Program-made: the position numbers and the translations under genes
In this document: positions 7,774-15,809 of the stretch, one piece after another
How the letters are laid out: every line of letters begins with the position of its first letter
Position numbering within the stretch: position 1 is the first letter of the stretch
Notes under the pieces: generated by a model
Seen by the model: the letters and a program-made list of their open reading frames with translations, nothing else
What the model was told of the DNA's origin: nothing
The model's database searches: none
DNA from: CAZSMC01 sp964607755
GTDB lineage: Bacteria > Zhuqueibacterota > Zhuqueibacteria > Residuimicrobiales > Krinioviventaceae
NCBI GenBank assembly: GCA_964607755.1
Contig: CAZSMC010000085.1
Location: 1 to 16,207 of the forward strand
Length of the DNA: 16,207 nt
Direction: 5' to 3'

Positions 7774-8701
7774 GAATGCCATACTTCTCGCAATTATCGC
7801 CATCATGGTGAGTATTTTGGGATATTCTTATGTTTTTGTCCGGCAAGGAAAAAAACTGGAAAAACAATTGGCAATGAACGAGCAAAAGCAAAAACGTCTT
7901 GAAGAGCTGGAAGAGCTCGACAAGGACAGATCAGAATTGCTGAACTATCTGGAACATTTGAAAGAACTTAGTCTGGGTAAAATCGGTACTATCGTTGGCA
8001 ATGAAACTCCCGGTGAAACATTTGATTATATTTTACGGGAAATTAACAGCGCCTCTCTGGATGTGAACATAGATCTTGTTTTTGAACAGGAAATGCCATT
8101 TGCTTCACTTAAAGCCAGACAATATGATATCTCGGGTATTGCCCCGTTCAAAGATGTGTATGACTTTATCTGGTTTCTCGAAAGCGGGCCAATATTCTAT
8201 AACATCACAAATTTGGGAATATCGCGCCTGGACACAGGTAAAGAAGAGGATGTGGTCAAAGAAATTGATTCACAGTTTAATTTAACTGTGCGAAGTTTCA
8301 TCCGTGATGAAGGCCCGGGTATTGAGGAGATAAAACGCACCAAAGGCAGTCCCGAAAATATTGAAAACCTGGTGACAAATAAAGTTAGAACGGTTATTGA
8401 CCAGACTCAAAATTTCAAAGAGAGAGTCTCGGGTGAAAAATCCGGTGGCAGCGGTGGCGGAGCAGGTTCAGATTCTACCAGAAATAAAAAGTTACTGCCA
8501 GAGATGACAGACGACATCGAACTGCTGGCATTAACAAACGACGCTATTGTTCTGCGTAACGGGGCAAATAATATCAAAGTGAGAAAGGGAGAGGATTTTT
8601 ACGGCGCTTTTCTTAAAAAAGTCAATATTCACGAAGGGCAGGCAATTTTTCAAATGAATGGACGAGCTCAAACGATTGTATTATCGACGACGAGAAATTA
8701 A
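7757..8701 (+). CDS. pilO: PilO-type alignment protein with C-terminal PilP/GspC-like domain
   Basis: This inner-membrane alignment protein has 314 residues. Seen: one N-terminal membrane helix (about 8-27), a coiled coil rich in E/K/L (30-72), and a PilO-like ferredoxin-fold domain (about 85-183, with GETFDYILREI and FKDVYDFIWFLE). A polar helical stretch follows, then a flexible GGSGGGAGS linker (230-238) and a compact beta domain (about 247-311). The latter has the pattern A.V.R.G....V..G..F.G.....I....V.F..NG....L.L typical of the PilP/GspC HR domain that contacts the secretin N-terminus. No separate pilP gene is visible, so this domain probably replaces it; ordinary PilP is a lipoprotein and this version is anchored through PilO's helix. 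The ATG lies inside the 3' end of the upstream gene (17-bp overlap), and the stop directly abuts the pilQ start, so translation is likely coupled on both sides. Confidence 0.83.
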   Translation: MSYATRNAILLAIIAIMVSILGYSYVFVRQGKKLEKQLAMNEQKQKRLEELEELDKDRSELLNYLEHLKELSLGKIGTIVGNETPGETFDYILREINSASLDVNIDLVFEQEMPFASLKARQYDISGIAPFKDVYDFIWFLESGPIFYNITNLGISRLDTGKEEDVVKEIDSQFNLTVRSFIRDEGPGIEEIKRTKGSPENIENLVTNKVRTVIDQTQNFKERVSGEKSGGSGGGAGSDSTRNKKLLPEMTDDIELLALTNDAIVLRNGANNIKVRKGEDFYGAFLKKVNIHEGQAIFQMNGRAQTIVLSTTRN

Positions 8702-10570
8702 ATGAGGTACCGAATACAACATATTTTGATCATACTCGCATGGTTGTGTCTAAGCATCGTGCCGGGGACAGCCCAGGACGAATTACCGCGAGAATATATT
8801 CCTGAAGGTGAAATCCTTTCAATGAATAGCGATCTTGATATAGGAATGGCGTTCGAATTGTTGAGTGATTATGCGATTGAATCTTCTGGGAAACCGATCT
8901 ATGACCCTACAGACCAAAGAGGCACCATAGGAATTGATGTCAAGCAACTGCCCTGGCGCAAAGCGTTGGAAACCATTCTCAGCAGAAGAGGTTTGTGGTA
9001 CAAGGAGCAGCCGCATTTTATTCAAATTGTAGAACGTGCCGAATTGGAAGAGTCCAGTGACGACCGTCTCTTTAAAGAACTAAAAATCCGGCCGGGCCAG
9101 CGTGAAATTAAAATCGAGACGATCTTTTTTGAAGGTGATCGCAAAAAACTGTCTGAAATCGGAATTGACTGGAGCACGTTTCACAATGGCCAGGTAGATG
9201 TCACAGCCAATCAGTTGGGCGCTTTTCAAGTCACAGAAGAAATTTTTGACGTGACGGTCAAAGTACCAGGGAAACTTTTTGGCGTTGATGTACAGGCGCT
9301 GATCAAAGCTTTTGATTCGAACGACATCGGTACGGTTTTGGCGCAACCCCAGGTGACTGTTACCGAGGGGAATGTTGGCAAGGTCCAGGTTGGTCAGGAT
9401 TTTTCTATCAAAACGCGCGATTATGCCGGAAATATTATGGACCGTTTCTACAGCACCGGTACAATTCTGGAAGTGACGCCTTATATCCTTGAAGATGATC
9501 AGGGCCGGTTGGCCATTGTTCTGCGAGCTCATGTGGAACGTAGTAATGCCAAACCCGACGTCGTCAGTACTATCATTAACAAATCAGAAGCGAATTCGCT
9601 TATCCAGTTGTATGATGGTGAAGAGACTATCATTGCCGGTTTGTATTCGACAGAGACGAGCAAAATACGCAAGGGCATCCCGCTGTTAAAAGACCTGCCC
9701 TGGTGGTTTTTAGGTTTGCGCTATCTTTTTGGCTATAATCGCACGAATGAAGCGCAAAAGGAGCTGATTATTATTATTAAAGCCTCGCTTCTTCCCAAAG
9801 TATACGCCCGGGCGGAATCGAATTTTATCAATGCTCCCAGCAAGAGAAATCCGGTCCGTGAGCTCAGCAAATATTCGCAAAAGAATTACGGACCCCAGGC
9901 GCAAGCCTATTTCAAAATGAAAGATAAAATAAAAGCAGATGATGATAATTTTGAACGTTCCATTCCGACAGAGCCGGATAATTCTCCAAATGCGTCGCCG
10001 GTGAAAGAACGAAACGAAAATAAACCCGGGATTCCACCCAGATCTGAGCCAGGAATTGAGCCTGAATTGGCATCGGCATCAGATGAGAGTTTTGATACGT
10101 CACCGAGGAATAAAAACGTTGATCAGGATGAAACAGCAGAGAAAAATGTATCTGATGCCAACAGCGAATCTGTGAACACACTTGATACAAGAACAGTCGC
10201 AGAGGAAAAAATTCCTGCCCGTGAAAGCGTCGCTACTGTTGATGAACAAGGCTATAGCCGTATTTACCGGGTTGTAGAAAAGGAACCGGACGATGAACAG
10301 TCAGATTTGGAAAGCAGATTCTATTTTGGCAGAGTAAAATATGCCAAGAACGGACTTGTTTTGATTCACTGGAACAAAGACGTGGATCCTGAAAAGCTGC
10401 ACGGAGAAAAAGTGACAATTTTCAGAAAGAATGGTGAACAAGATATTGTGCCTATCGCGAAAATGTCCATTGTGCGGTCAAAAGGAAAAAGCACAGCCGC
10501 AGGAAGCGTTTCAGAAAAAGCCAGCCTGGTCAAATCCGGTGATTTGGCTGGAATTTTATTAGGAGATTAG
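8702..10570 (+). CDS. pilQ: Type IV pilus secretin PilQ with short arm and extra C-terminal domain
   Basis: Outer-membrane pore through which the pilus passes. It has 622 residues: a Sec signal peptide (1-24, probable cut GTA|Q), then a single N0/STN-like domain (about 37-112). The secretin core (about 133-368) contains VLAQPQVTVTEG, a TGTILEVTPYI strand, EETIIAGL, the IPLLKDLPWW variant of the VPxLGDIP motif and the final strand KELIIIIKASLL. PilQ proteins usually carry AMIN domains and further N1-type domains before the core; none is seen here. After the core comes a long acidic, low-complexity linker (about 370-515). A folded-looking beta domain (about 538-622) follows, with G.V.Y....V.I.W and a final KSGDLAGIL, resembling the small beta-barrel at the C-terminus of FlgT-like proteins (weak inference). 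ATG 8702 abuts the previous stop. Confidence 0.92.
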   Translation: MRYRIQHILIILAWLCLSIVPGTAQDELPREYIPEGEILSMNSDLDIGMAFELLSDYAIESSGKPIYDPTDQRGTIGIDVKQLPWRKALETILSRRGLWYKEQPHFIQIVERAELEESSDDRLFKELKIRPGQREIKIETIFFEGDRKKLSEIGIDWSTFHNGQVDVTANQLGAFQVTEEIFDVTVKVPGKLFGVDVQALIKAFDSNDIGTVLAQPQVTVTEGNVGKVQVGQDFSIKTRDYAGNIMDRFYSTGTILEVTPYILEDDQGRLAIVLRAHVERSNAKPDVVSTIINKSEANSLIQLYDGEETIIAGLYSTETSKIRKGIPLLKDLPWWFLGLRYLFGYNRTNEAQKELIIIIKASLLPKVYARAESNFINAPSKRNPVRELSKYSQKNYGPQAQAYFKMKDKIKADDDNFERSIPTEPDNSPNASPVKERNENKPGIPPRSEPGIEPELASASDESFDTSPRNKNVDQDETAEKNVSDANSESVNTLDTRTVAEEKIPARESVATVDEQGYSRIYRVVEKEPDDEQSDLESRFYFGRVKYAKNGLVLIHWNKDVDPEKLHGEKVTIFRKNGEQDIVPIAKMSIVRSKGKSTAAGSVSEKASLVKSGDLAGILLGD

Positions 10571-10582
10571 CGCCGTTCGAAT

Positions 10583-13414
10583 ATGATGAAAAACAGATTA
10601 CATAAAACGCTATTTCTTCCCGCCATCCTTGTTTTCGCCTTGTTTATAACAACATGTGAACAAGAGGAAGAAATCACTGGTGCAAACAGAATGGAAGAAT
10701 TACAGGCCGAGGAAACTGGTATTTTAGCAGACGGCGTATCTACCATGGCTCTGTTTGCCACGGTTTACGATACCTCTGGTGTGCCGGCAGATGGTCAGCG
10801 GGTTAATTTTTCAGCAACGCGCGGATCGATTACGCCTTACGCCATCACAGATGGAAGCGGTACAGCCACGGCAATCCTAACCAGCGAGGCAAGCCAAACC
10901 GATATCGAGGCTGTTGTGCATGCAACAGTTTTGGATAGCGGTTCTGTCAAAAAAAGCACCGGTGTAAAGAACTTTCTCATGTTAAGCGCTGACAAAAAGC
11001 ATGATAAAAAAGCCGGTGACCTGAAACCCAACGAAGCCGAGATCACCGTTTCTTTTTTTGGTGTAACAAAAAAGACAGAGCTTAAGGACAGCACACTTAC
11101 CGCTGACGGTGGCCGTTCGTCGGCTTTACTCAGAGTTGTGGTTAAAGAAACATCGAGCAGAAAAGCTGTGAACGGAGCAGGTTTTTCACTCAGCAGTGTT
11201 TATAACACTTTGCCGGGTGAGTTTAAAACAGATGCCTATGGCACTGCAGAAATTAACATACCGTCAATCACAAAAGCTGCTACCGACACACTTGTGCTTC
11301 AATACGGCGCATTTGAACCGGATACATTCCACGTAGAATATATTCTTCCGAAACTGGATTTAAAGCCGGACCAGGCGCAAGTGAATGCTGACGGATTGAG
11401 CACATTACAGCTCTCTGCGCATCTCATCTCACATACCAATAATCCTGTGACCGGCGGAGAAATCACTTTTATTGCCACAGATGGCATCATTACAAAAACG
11501 GCAATTACCAATGATATGGGCGTGGCGTCTGCTAAATTGACGAGCAGTGATAAAGTGAATAACAATGTCAAAGTTATTGCCTCTTTTAACGACGTGCGCG
11601 ACACGACCAAAGTTGAATTTGTTGATGAAGCTGTCAGCCAGGAAATGTCAATTGAAGGACCGCAACAATTGATTCGAAATGGTGTTTCCGGCGGCGAGGT
11701 TAAGGTGACACTTGAGGATAATTACGGCAATGCCATCACAGATACCAAAGTGCGCTTTAGCGCATTGTACGGCGAAATCGACAGCGTGGCAACCACAGAT
11801 GATTCTGGAATTGCCACAGCAGAGTACACGCCAGACGCTGACTCTGTTAGTGTGGATGAAATGATTTATGTGACATCCGGATCTAATTCAAAGAGTTGGC
11901 CTATTCGATTGTTCGGCGTTCACATGCAGGTGGAAACAGTGCCAGACTCGATAACCGCGGACGGCTCGACAACGGCCAAAGTGAATGTCACCCTGAAATC
12001 CGATGACAAAGGTATGGCGATTTCGAATGCGCCGGTTTCTTTCAGCGCCAGCCTGGGTTCTATCACACCGGTAGTAACAACTGACGACAGAGGCTTTGCA
12101 TCGTCCGAGCTGCGTTCCTCGACCGAGGCAGGTGTGTCAAAAATTGTCGTGCGATATGGACTCATTGAAAAAGAGGTAAAAGTCAAGTTTACTACCGCTA
12201 ATCCGGCAAGTATTATTCTCAGCGCGAGTCCGCAGTACATTTGGGTCAAAGAGACCGGTAACATCGAACAAACCACGGTGCAGGCTACGGTTCTGTCACA
12301 GACCGGTGAACCGGTGGGCAGCAATACCAAAGTGGAATTTCTTATCCGCAACGGTACCGCAGGCGGCGGAGAAAGCATTTCACCTCCGGCAGCAGGAAAT
12401 GAAAAGCGCACCACACCGATCTCAACAGTCAATGGTGTGGCAAAGGCGACAATGCGTTCCGGTATTCGTTCCGGAACAATTGAAGTTGAAGCGCGGGTGG
12501 TGAATGTGCCGGACATTGTCGCGCGAACTACAAAAATTGTCATTCGATCCGGGCCGCCTTATATCTGGATCGATCCTGATGACACGCATCATGTGGAACC
12601 ACATATGACCCTGACTCTTGACCGGTTTAATCTCAATGGCTGGAATGTTGTGCAGACGTTTAATCCAGGCATTTACATTGGTGACAAATACAATAATCCC
12701 GTGGAGGTGGGAACATCCGTTTACTTGACCAGCACCGCCGGCATTATTACTACAGATGTGTCTACAGATGCCGAAGGCAAAGCCGGCGCCAAACTGCAAA
12801 CTGCCAATCCGCGTCCCTATGTTGAACCATCAGACCCGACAGCGCTGGCGCCGCATCGGATTCCAAATCCGAATATGGACGAATCCGATCCGGACCACTT
12901 TTTACCGATAGAAGATTTGGTTCCGGAAATTATTCGCGATTTTGATAAATACAATCCACACGGTGTTGTCGGAGAAAACGACGGCATAGCCTATATTTTC
13001 GCCACCACACACGGAAAGGACCAGAACGGTGACGATGCGGTGGTGTGGACGTTAGCTCCGGTGGTGTTTAGCGGTCCGTTGGCATTTTTCGATGTCACCA
13101 CGAATGCAGACACATTGAAGAGTGGCGCGGCCGCGCAGATCACAATTGAAGTTTTGGATATTAATGGCAATCCAGTGGCAGCCGGTTCAAAACTCACGGC
13201 AAAAGCATCAGACGGTCAGCTTTCGAACGAACAACTCATGCCCGAAGCCGACCGTTATAGTTATGGTTCAACTCTATTTCATACTTATTTGCTCAATAAC
13301 CTGAAGCCCGGAGAAGATGAATCCACGATGGCAGAAGTGACAGTAGAGTTGGACAGCCCAAATGGCAAAGCAAGCGGAACGGTTTATATTTATTTAAAGC
13401 TGCCTCCAGGTTAA
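10583..13414 (+). CDS. Large Ig-repeat (Big_1-like) probable outer-membrane lipoprotein
   Basis: This 943-residue protein starts with a signal peptide ending in FITTC (Cys25). That is a loose lipobox, since Thr precedes the Cys where Gly, Ala or Ser is usual, so lipidation is probable but not sure. About eight bacterial Ig-like repeats of 75-110 residues follow. Most share an entry motif (LADGVST, LTADGGR, VNADGLST, IRNGVSG, ITADGST), a middle V.FSA..G.I pattern and an exit motif T...G.A.A.L. Such repeats are known from invasin/intimin-type adhesins. A divergent region (about 655-860) with HVEPHMTL and acidic stretches interrupts the series. The gene begins 12 bp after pilQ with no close Shine-Dalgarno; ATG 10586 is equally possible. 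Its place between the secretin and minor pilins suggests a pilus-linked adhesin or envelope component (inference). No enzymatic motif was seen. Confidence 0.82.
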   Translation: MMKNRLHKTLFLPAILVFALFITTCEQEEEITGANRMEELQAEETGILADGVSTMALFATVYDTSGVPADGQRVNFSATRGSITPYAITDGSGTATAILTSEASQTDIEAVVHATVLDSGSVKKSTGVKNFLMLSADKKHDKKAGDLKPNEAEITVSFFGVTKKTELKDSTLTADGGRSSALLRVVVKETSSRKAVNGAGFSLSSVYNTLPGEFKTDAYGTAEINIPSITKAATDTLVLQYGAFEPDTFHVEYILPKLDLKPDQAQVNADGLSTLQLSAHLISHTNNPVTGGEITFIATDGIITKTAITNDMGVASAKLTSSDKVNNNVKVIASFNDVRDTTKVEFVDEAVSQEMSIEGPQQLIRNGVSGGEVKVTLEDNYGNAITDTKVRFSALYGEIDSVATTDDSGIATAEYTPDADSVSVDEMIYVTSGSNSKSWPIRLFGVHMQVETVPDSITADGSTTAKVNVTLKSDDKGMAISNAPVSFSASLGSITPVVTTDDRGFASSELRSSTEAGVSKIVVRYGLIEKEVKVKFTTANPASIILSASPQYIWVKETGNIEQTTVQATVLSQTGEPVGSNTKVEFLIRNGTAGGGESISPPAAGNEKRTTPISTVNGVAKATMRSGIRSGTIEVEARVVNVPDIVARTTKIVIRSGPPYIWIDPDDTHHVEPHMTLTLDRFNLNGWNVVQTFNPGIYIGDKYNNPVEVGTSVYLTSTAGIITTDVSTDAEGKAGAKLQTANPRPYVEPSDPTALAPHRIPNPNMDESDPDHFLPIEDLVPEIIRDFDKYNPHGVVGENDGIAYIFATTHGKDQNGDDAVVWTLAPVVFSGPLAFFDVTTNADTLKSGAAAQITIEVLDINGNPVAAGSKLTAKASDGQLSNEQLMPEADRYSYGSTLFHTYLLNNLKPGEDESTMAEVTVELDSPNGKASGTVYIYLKLPPG

Positions 13415-13557
13415 AGTGCCACCCGAATAGTCGTTTTCGCAGTTCGTTTGCCATTTTTAAAAAAGGGAGAGGGTGGTGCCGCATAGAAAAGTAATTCCTG
13501 GTTAAGCAACCGTGCCGGTGCCTCTAAAAAATTTATTTAAAATTACGAGGTCATGTT
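13415..13557 (+). promoter_or_regulatory. 143-bp gap before the pilin genes with possible structured leader
   Basis: This is the longest non-coding stretch in the window. GTGCCACCC (13416-13424) can pair with GGGTGGTGC (13471-13479) as a 9-bp stem with two G-T wobbles and a 46-nt loop. A small GGTT-AAGC-AACC hairpin lies at 13500-13511, and GGTGCC occurs twice (13475-13480 and 13517-13522). ACGAGGT just upstream of ATG 13558 is a plausible ribosome binding site. It could carry a promoter or attenuating leader for the minor pilins, but no convincing -35/-10 pair or U-run terminator was found. Assignment is tentative. Confidence 0.3.
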
Positions 13558-14037
13558 ATGCATACCGGACAAATGTTACTTGTGCTGGGCGCATTGGTTA
13601 TCTTTTCAATGCTGGCGCTCAGTATGAACAGTTCTATTCTCACATCAACAGAAACATCTATTGAAACCGAAAGTATCCGCACCGCAACGGATATTGCACA
13701 GAGCATGACAGCGGAAATTACCTCAAAGTCATTCGACCACGCTACTACGAACGGAACAGTGGATGATATTATGGATTTTACTGCTCCTGATTTGCTTGGT
13801 CCTGAGTCTGAATCGTACCCTAATTACAATGATGTGGATGATTTTGATGGTTTTTCGAAAACGGTTACCACACCGCGGCTCGGAGATTTCACGATAAATG
13901 TACAGGTCAAGTATGTTCCGCGCAACAATCCGGATCAGGTCGTTTACTATCGCACCAAAATGAAGCGCATAAGAGTTGTAGTGGACGGCTCTTCACTTGA
14001 AAATCCAATTACTGTGTATTCATGGAAATGTTATTAA
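13558..14037 (+). CDS. Minor pilin-like protein, PilV/MshD/GspI type
   Basis: This 159-residue protein has a short leader MHTG and a hydrophobic helix (about 5-22: QMLLVLGALVIFSMLALS), followed by a Thr/Ser/Glu-rich amphipathic stretch and a beta-rich C-terminal half ending in Cys158. The segment YNDVDDFDGFSKTV (88-101) matches a motif common in MshD/PilV-type minor pilins, which supports this class. Gly4 could be the prepilin peptidase -1 position, but the residue at +5 would be Val rather than the conserved Glu. It is the first of four pilin-like genes, 13 bp before the next, in the V-W-X order usual for minor pilin clusters that prime the fibre. Role by homology: tip or initiation pilin; the class call is moderate. 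Confidence 0.7.
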   Translation: MHTGQMLLVLGALVIFSMLALSMNSSILTSTETSIETESIRTATDIAQSMTAEITSKSFDHATTNGTVDDIMDFTAPDLLGPESESYPNYNDVDDFDGFSKTVTTPRLGDFTINVQVKYVPRNNPDQVVYYRTKMKRIRVVVDGSSLENPITVYSWKCY

Positions 14038-14050
14038 GGAGTGATGAAAA

Positions 14051-14581
14051 ATGACAAGTTTAGATTTGATTGGTTCACTCATCATTGGCGGATTAGTCCT
14101 TTTGATGATTCTCAGTTTCACCTTTTATTTTATGAACGCATCGCGAAGTGCCGTAATTGCTGAAGCTCAGCAAACAACAGCCGCAGAGTTGGGCCGTGTC
14201 ATTGAGCACGATTTTAGCAAGATGGGTTACCGGGTGATGTCCGGTGATAAAATCTCGTCTCTGTCGAGCAACTCGATTTCTTTCCGCGCTGATTTAAACA
14301 ACGACAGCTCAGTGGACAGCATCCGCTATTATGTGCAAGGCAGCGGTTCATCGAAAAAGCTGGTCAGGCGCGTGAATGACGGAAACGTTAAAGAGTACTC
14401 GTTGGATATCGCAGACTTTTCGGTTGCGGCATTTGATTCCGTGGGAAATACGACAACAAATCCGCAAAATGTCAATCAGTTACAAGTTCAAATGCGCTTT
14501 TCAAAAGAATTCCGTTACACAGACAAGGTGGATTCTTTAGGCGCCTACTGGATTCGACGTTTTGCTCCGAAAAATCTTTAA
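14051..14581 (+). CDS. Minor pilin-like protein, PilW/GspJ type
   Basis: This 176-residue protein begins MTSLDLIGSLIIGG and has a hydrophobic helix to about residue 28. A polar helix (AEAQQTTAAELGRVIEHDFSKMGYR) then leads into a beta-rich globular part (DKISSLSSNSISFRADLNND...IRYYVQG...LVRRVNDG). That order is typical of PilW/GspJ pseudopilins. No leader ending in Gly is present: an in-frame TGA at 14045 lies six bases before the ATG, so none can be encoded upstream. If Met1 is taken as mature residue 1, Asp5 falls where pilins carry Glu5. A good AAGGAG ribosome binding site overlaps the stop of the previous gene. Likely part of the tip complex with its neighbours. Confidence 0.72.
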   Translation: MTSLDLIGSLIIGGLVLLMILSFTFYFMNASRSAVIAEAQQTTAAELGRVIEHDFSKMGYRVMSGDKISSLSSNSISFRADLNNDSSVDSIRYYVQGSGSSKKLVRRVNDGNVKEYSLDIADFSVAAFDSVGNTTTNPQNVNQLQVQMRFSKEFRYTDKVDSLGAYWIRRFAPKNL

Positions 14582-14613
14582 TTGTTTGTAGTTAATAAAA
14601 TATAGGAGTAGAC

Positions 14614-15765
14614 ATGGGACGAATGTTAATGCTTATATTGTCCGTTGTTATTGTTATTTTCGGATTGATGTTACTTGGCATGAATAGAAGCAATACAAAT
14701 ATGGTGGAACACGATGTTGTCGCCTTTAGCCGGCTAAGTGCAAAAAACATCGCAAAGAGTGGTATCGAACTGGCGATTAGTCATATTTTTGAAGATACGA
14801 CCTGGAGTGGTGTAGATTCTTTTGATGTCGGCAATGGTAACCTCGAAGTAGACGTCTCTACCACAACAGGACGGTATCCAAACTCGAGCGGTTCGTTACC
14901 GTCCGCTCGGCAGATCGTCTCAACCGGAATGTATGCCGGAATTAACGAAACCATCATGTCCGTGGTGCAACTGCCACCGCGCATGGTTCCGCCGCCGTCT
15001 TTCAAGTATGCGTTGGGAAGCGATGCCAATATCAGTTTGAGTGGAAACATGCGCATTCAGGCGGATTGGGATAAAAACTGGAATGCGAATATCCATACAA
15101 ACGGCGCTCTTAACGTCGGTGGAAGTGACCAGGAAAATTATGGCGGCAAAATACGGGGCTATGGAACCTATGCAAATTCGACCAATCTTGATGACGATGA
15201 TGTGGATGATTACTTTAATCCATATATTGATTATCCGAATCAACAGAAATGTCAACAAGTGACCACAGTTGAATTCCCGGTTTACGATCAAAACAGCCTG
15301 AAAGCCGAGGCAACCACTTATTATTCCGGCGATCAATCATTTACCAGCACGATGCAATTGGGTACCGCAGATAATCCGGAAATTATATATGTCGACGGAG
15401 ACCTGACATTGGCAGGCCAATTTAACGGCTATGGGTGCTTTATCGTTAATGGTGAAGTTTCCATCACCGGCACTGTTGATACTGATGCCACTTCAACTGG
15501 CGAATTTGCAAACCGGTTGGGACTTTATTCGTCAGAAAATATCAAAATTGCCGGCGATGCAACCGTTGCTGCACAAATATATTCGGAACGCAAAATCGAC
15601 TTTTTAGGTGGTTGTGAAATCCATGGGTTAGCAGTGGCTAAAAAAGGATTGGTCGGTGGAGGCAATACGACAATTTATTATCGACCGGCAAGTGACAATA
15701 TTATTCCGCGCACCTGGTGGGTTGAACGCCATGGCCGGCCGGTGATGCTGTCGTATTATGAATGA
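14614..15765 (+). CDS. PilX/GspK-like minor pilin with beta-rich C-terminal domain
   Basis: This 383-residue protein has the short start MGRMLML and an N-terminal hydrophobic helix (about 4-23), followed by a long amphipathic helix containing LSAKNIAKSGIELAISHI (41-58). That corresponds to the AEAAL-type helix of PilX/GspK proteins. Residues 75-150 are beta-rich, and 160-215 hold Asn/Asp/Tyr-rich sequence with a DDDDVDDYF patch that could bind Ca2+ (guess). Residues 245-345 show repeating short strands (VDGDLTLAG, VNGEVSITGTV, IKIAGDATVAA, EIHGLAV), which suggests a beta-helix. PilX proteins are usually under 200 residues and GspK about 300, so this is large. AGGAG sits six bases before the ATG. 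The next gene is a paralogue. Confidence 0.72.
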   Translation: MGRMLMLILSVVIVIFGLMLLGMNRSNTNMVEHDVVAFSRLSAKNIAKSGIELAISHIFEDTTWSGVDSFDVGNGNLEVDVSTTTGRYPNSSGSLPSARQIVSTGMYAGINETIMSVVQLPPRMVPPPSFKYALGSDANISLSGNMRIQADWDKNWNANIHTNGALNVGGSDQENYGGKIRGYGTYANSTNLDDDDVDDYFNPYIDYPNQQKCQQVTTVEFPVYDQNSLKAEATTYYSGDQSFTSTMQLGTADNPEIIYVDGDLTLAGQFNGYGCFIVNGEVSITGTVDTDATSTGEFANRLGLYSSENIKIAGDATVAAQIYSERKIDFLGGCEIHGLAVAKKGLVGGGNTTIYYRPASDNIIPRTWWVERHGRPVMLSYYE

Positions 15766-15767
15766 CA

Positions 15768-15784
15768 ATAAAAAAAATTTTTAT
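15768..15784. repeat. AT-only inverted repeat between the PilX-like genes
   Basis: ATAAAAA, AAA, TTTTTAT forms a 7-bp inverted repeat just after the stop of the first PilX-like gene. It has no GC pairs, so it is not a convincing terminator, and the next gene has its own ribosome binding site 12 bp on. Confidence 0.35.
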
Positions 15785-15795
15785 GCTCATTATAT

Positions 15796-15802
15796 AAAGG
15801 AG
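15796..15802 (+). promoter_or_regulatory. Strong ribosome binding site for the last gene
   Basis: AAAGGAG with a 7-nt spacer precedes ATG 15810. It fixes the start of a gene that runs off the window and has no stop here. Confidence 0.75.
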
Positions 15803-15809
15803 TCCTGTC

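Noticed and set aside
1..10570. Reading the cluster as a type II secretion system
   Set aside because: The PilT-type ATPase and the PilM-like protein point to T4P; a hybrid system is not fully excluded because the major pilin or pseudopilin is outside the window.
11920..12543. 207-codon antisense frame inside the Ig-repeat gene
   Set aside because: Its composition mirrors the sense repeats and shows no domain or ribosome binding site; it is a shadow frame.
13449..13468. Intrinsic terminator after the Ig-repeat gene
   Set aside because: The CCATTTTTAAAAAAGGG stretch has an A-A mismatch, almost no GC pairs and no following U-run.
13415..13557. GEMM-type cyclic dinucleotide riboswitch upstream of the pilin genes
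   Set aside because: The conserved GEMM core (GGCAAACC and GGACGCAAAGCC-like blocks) is absent.
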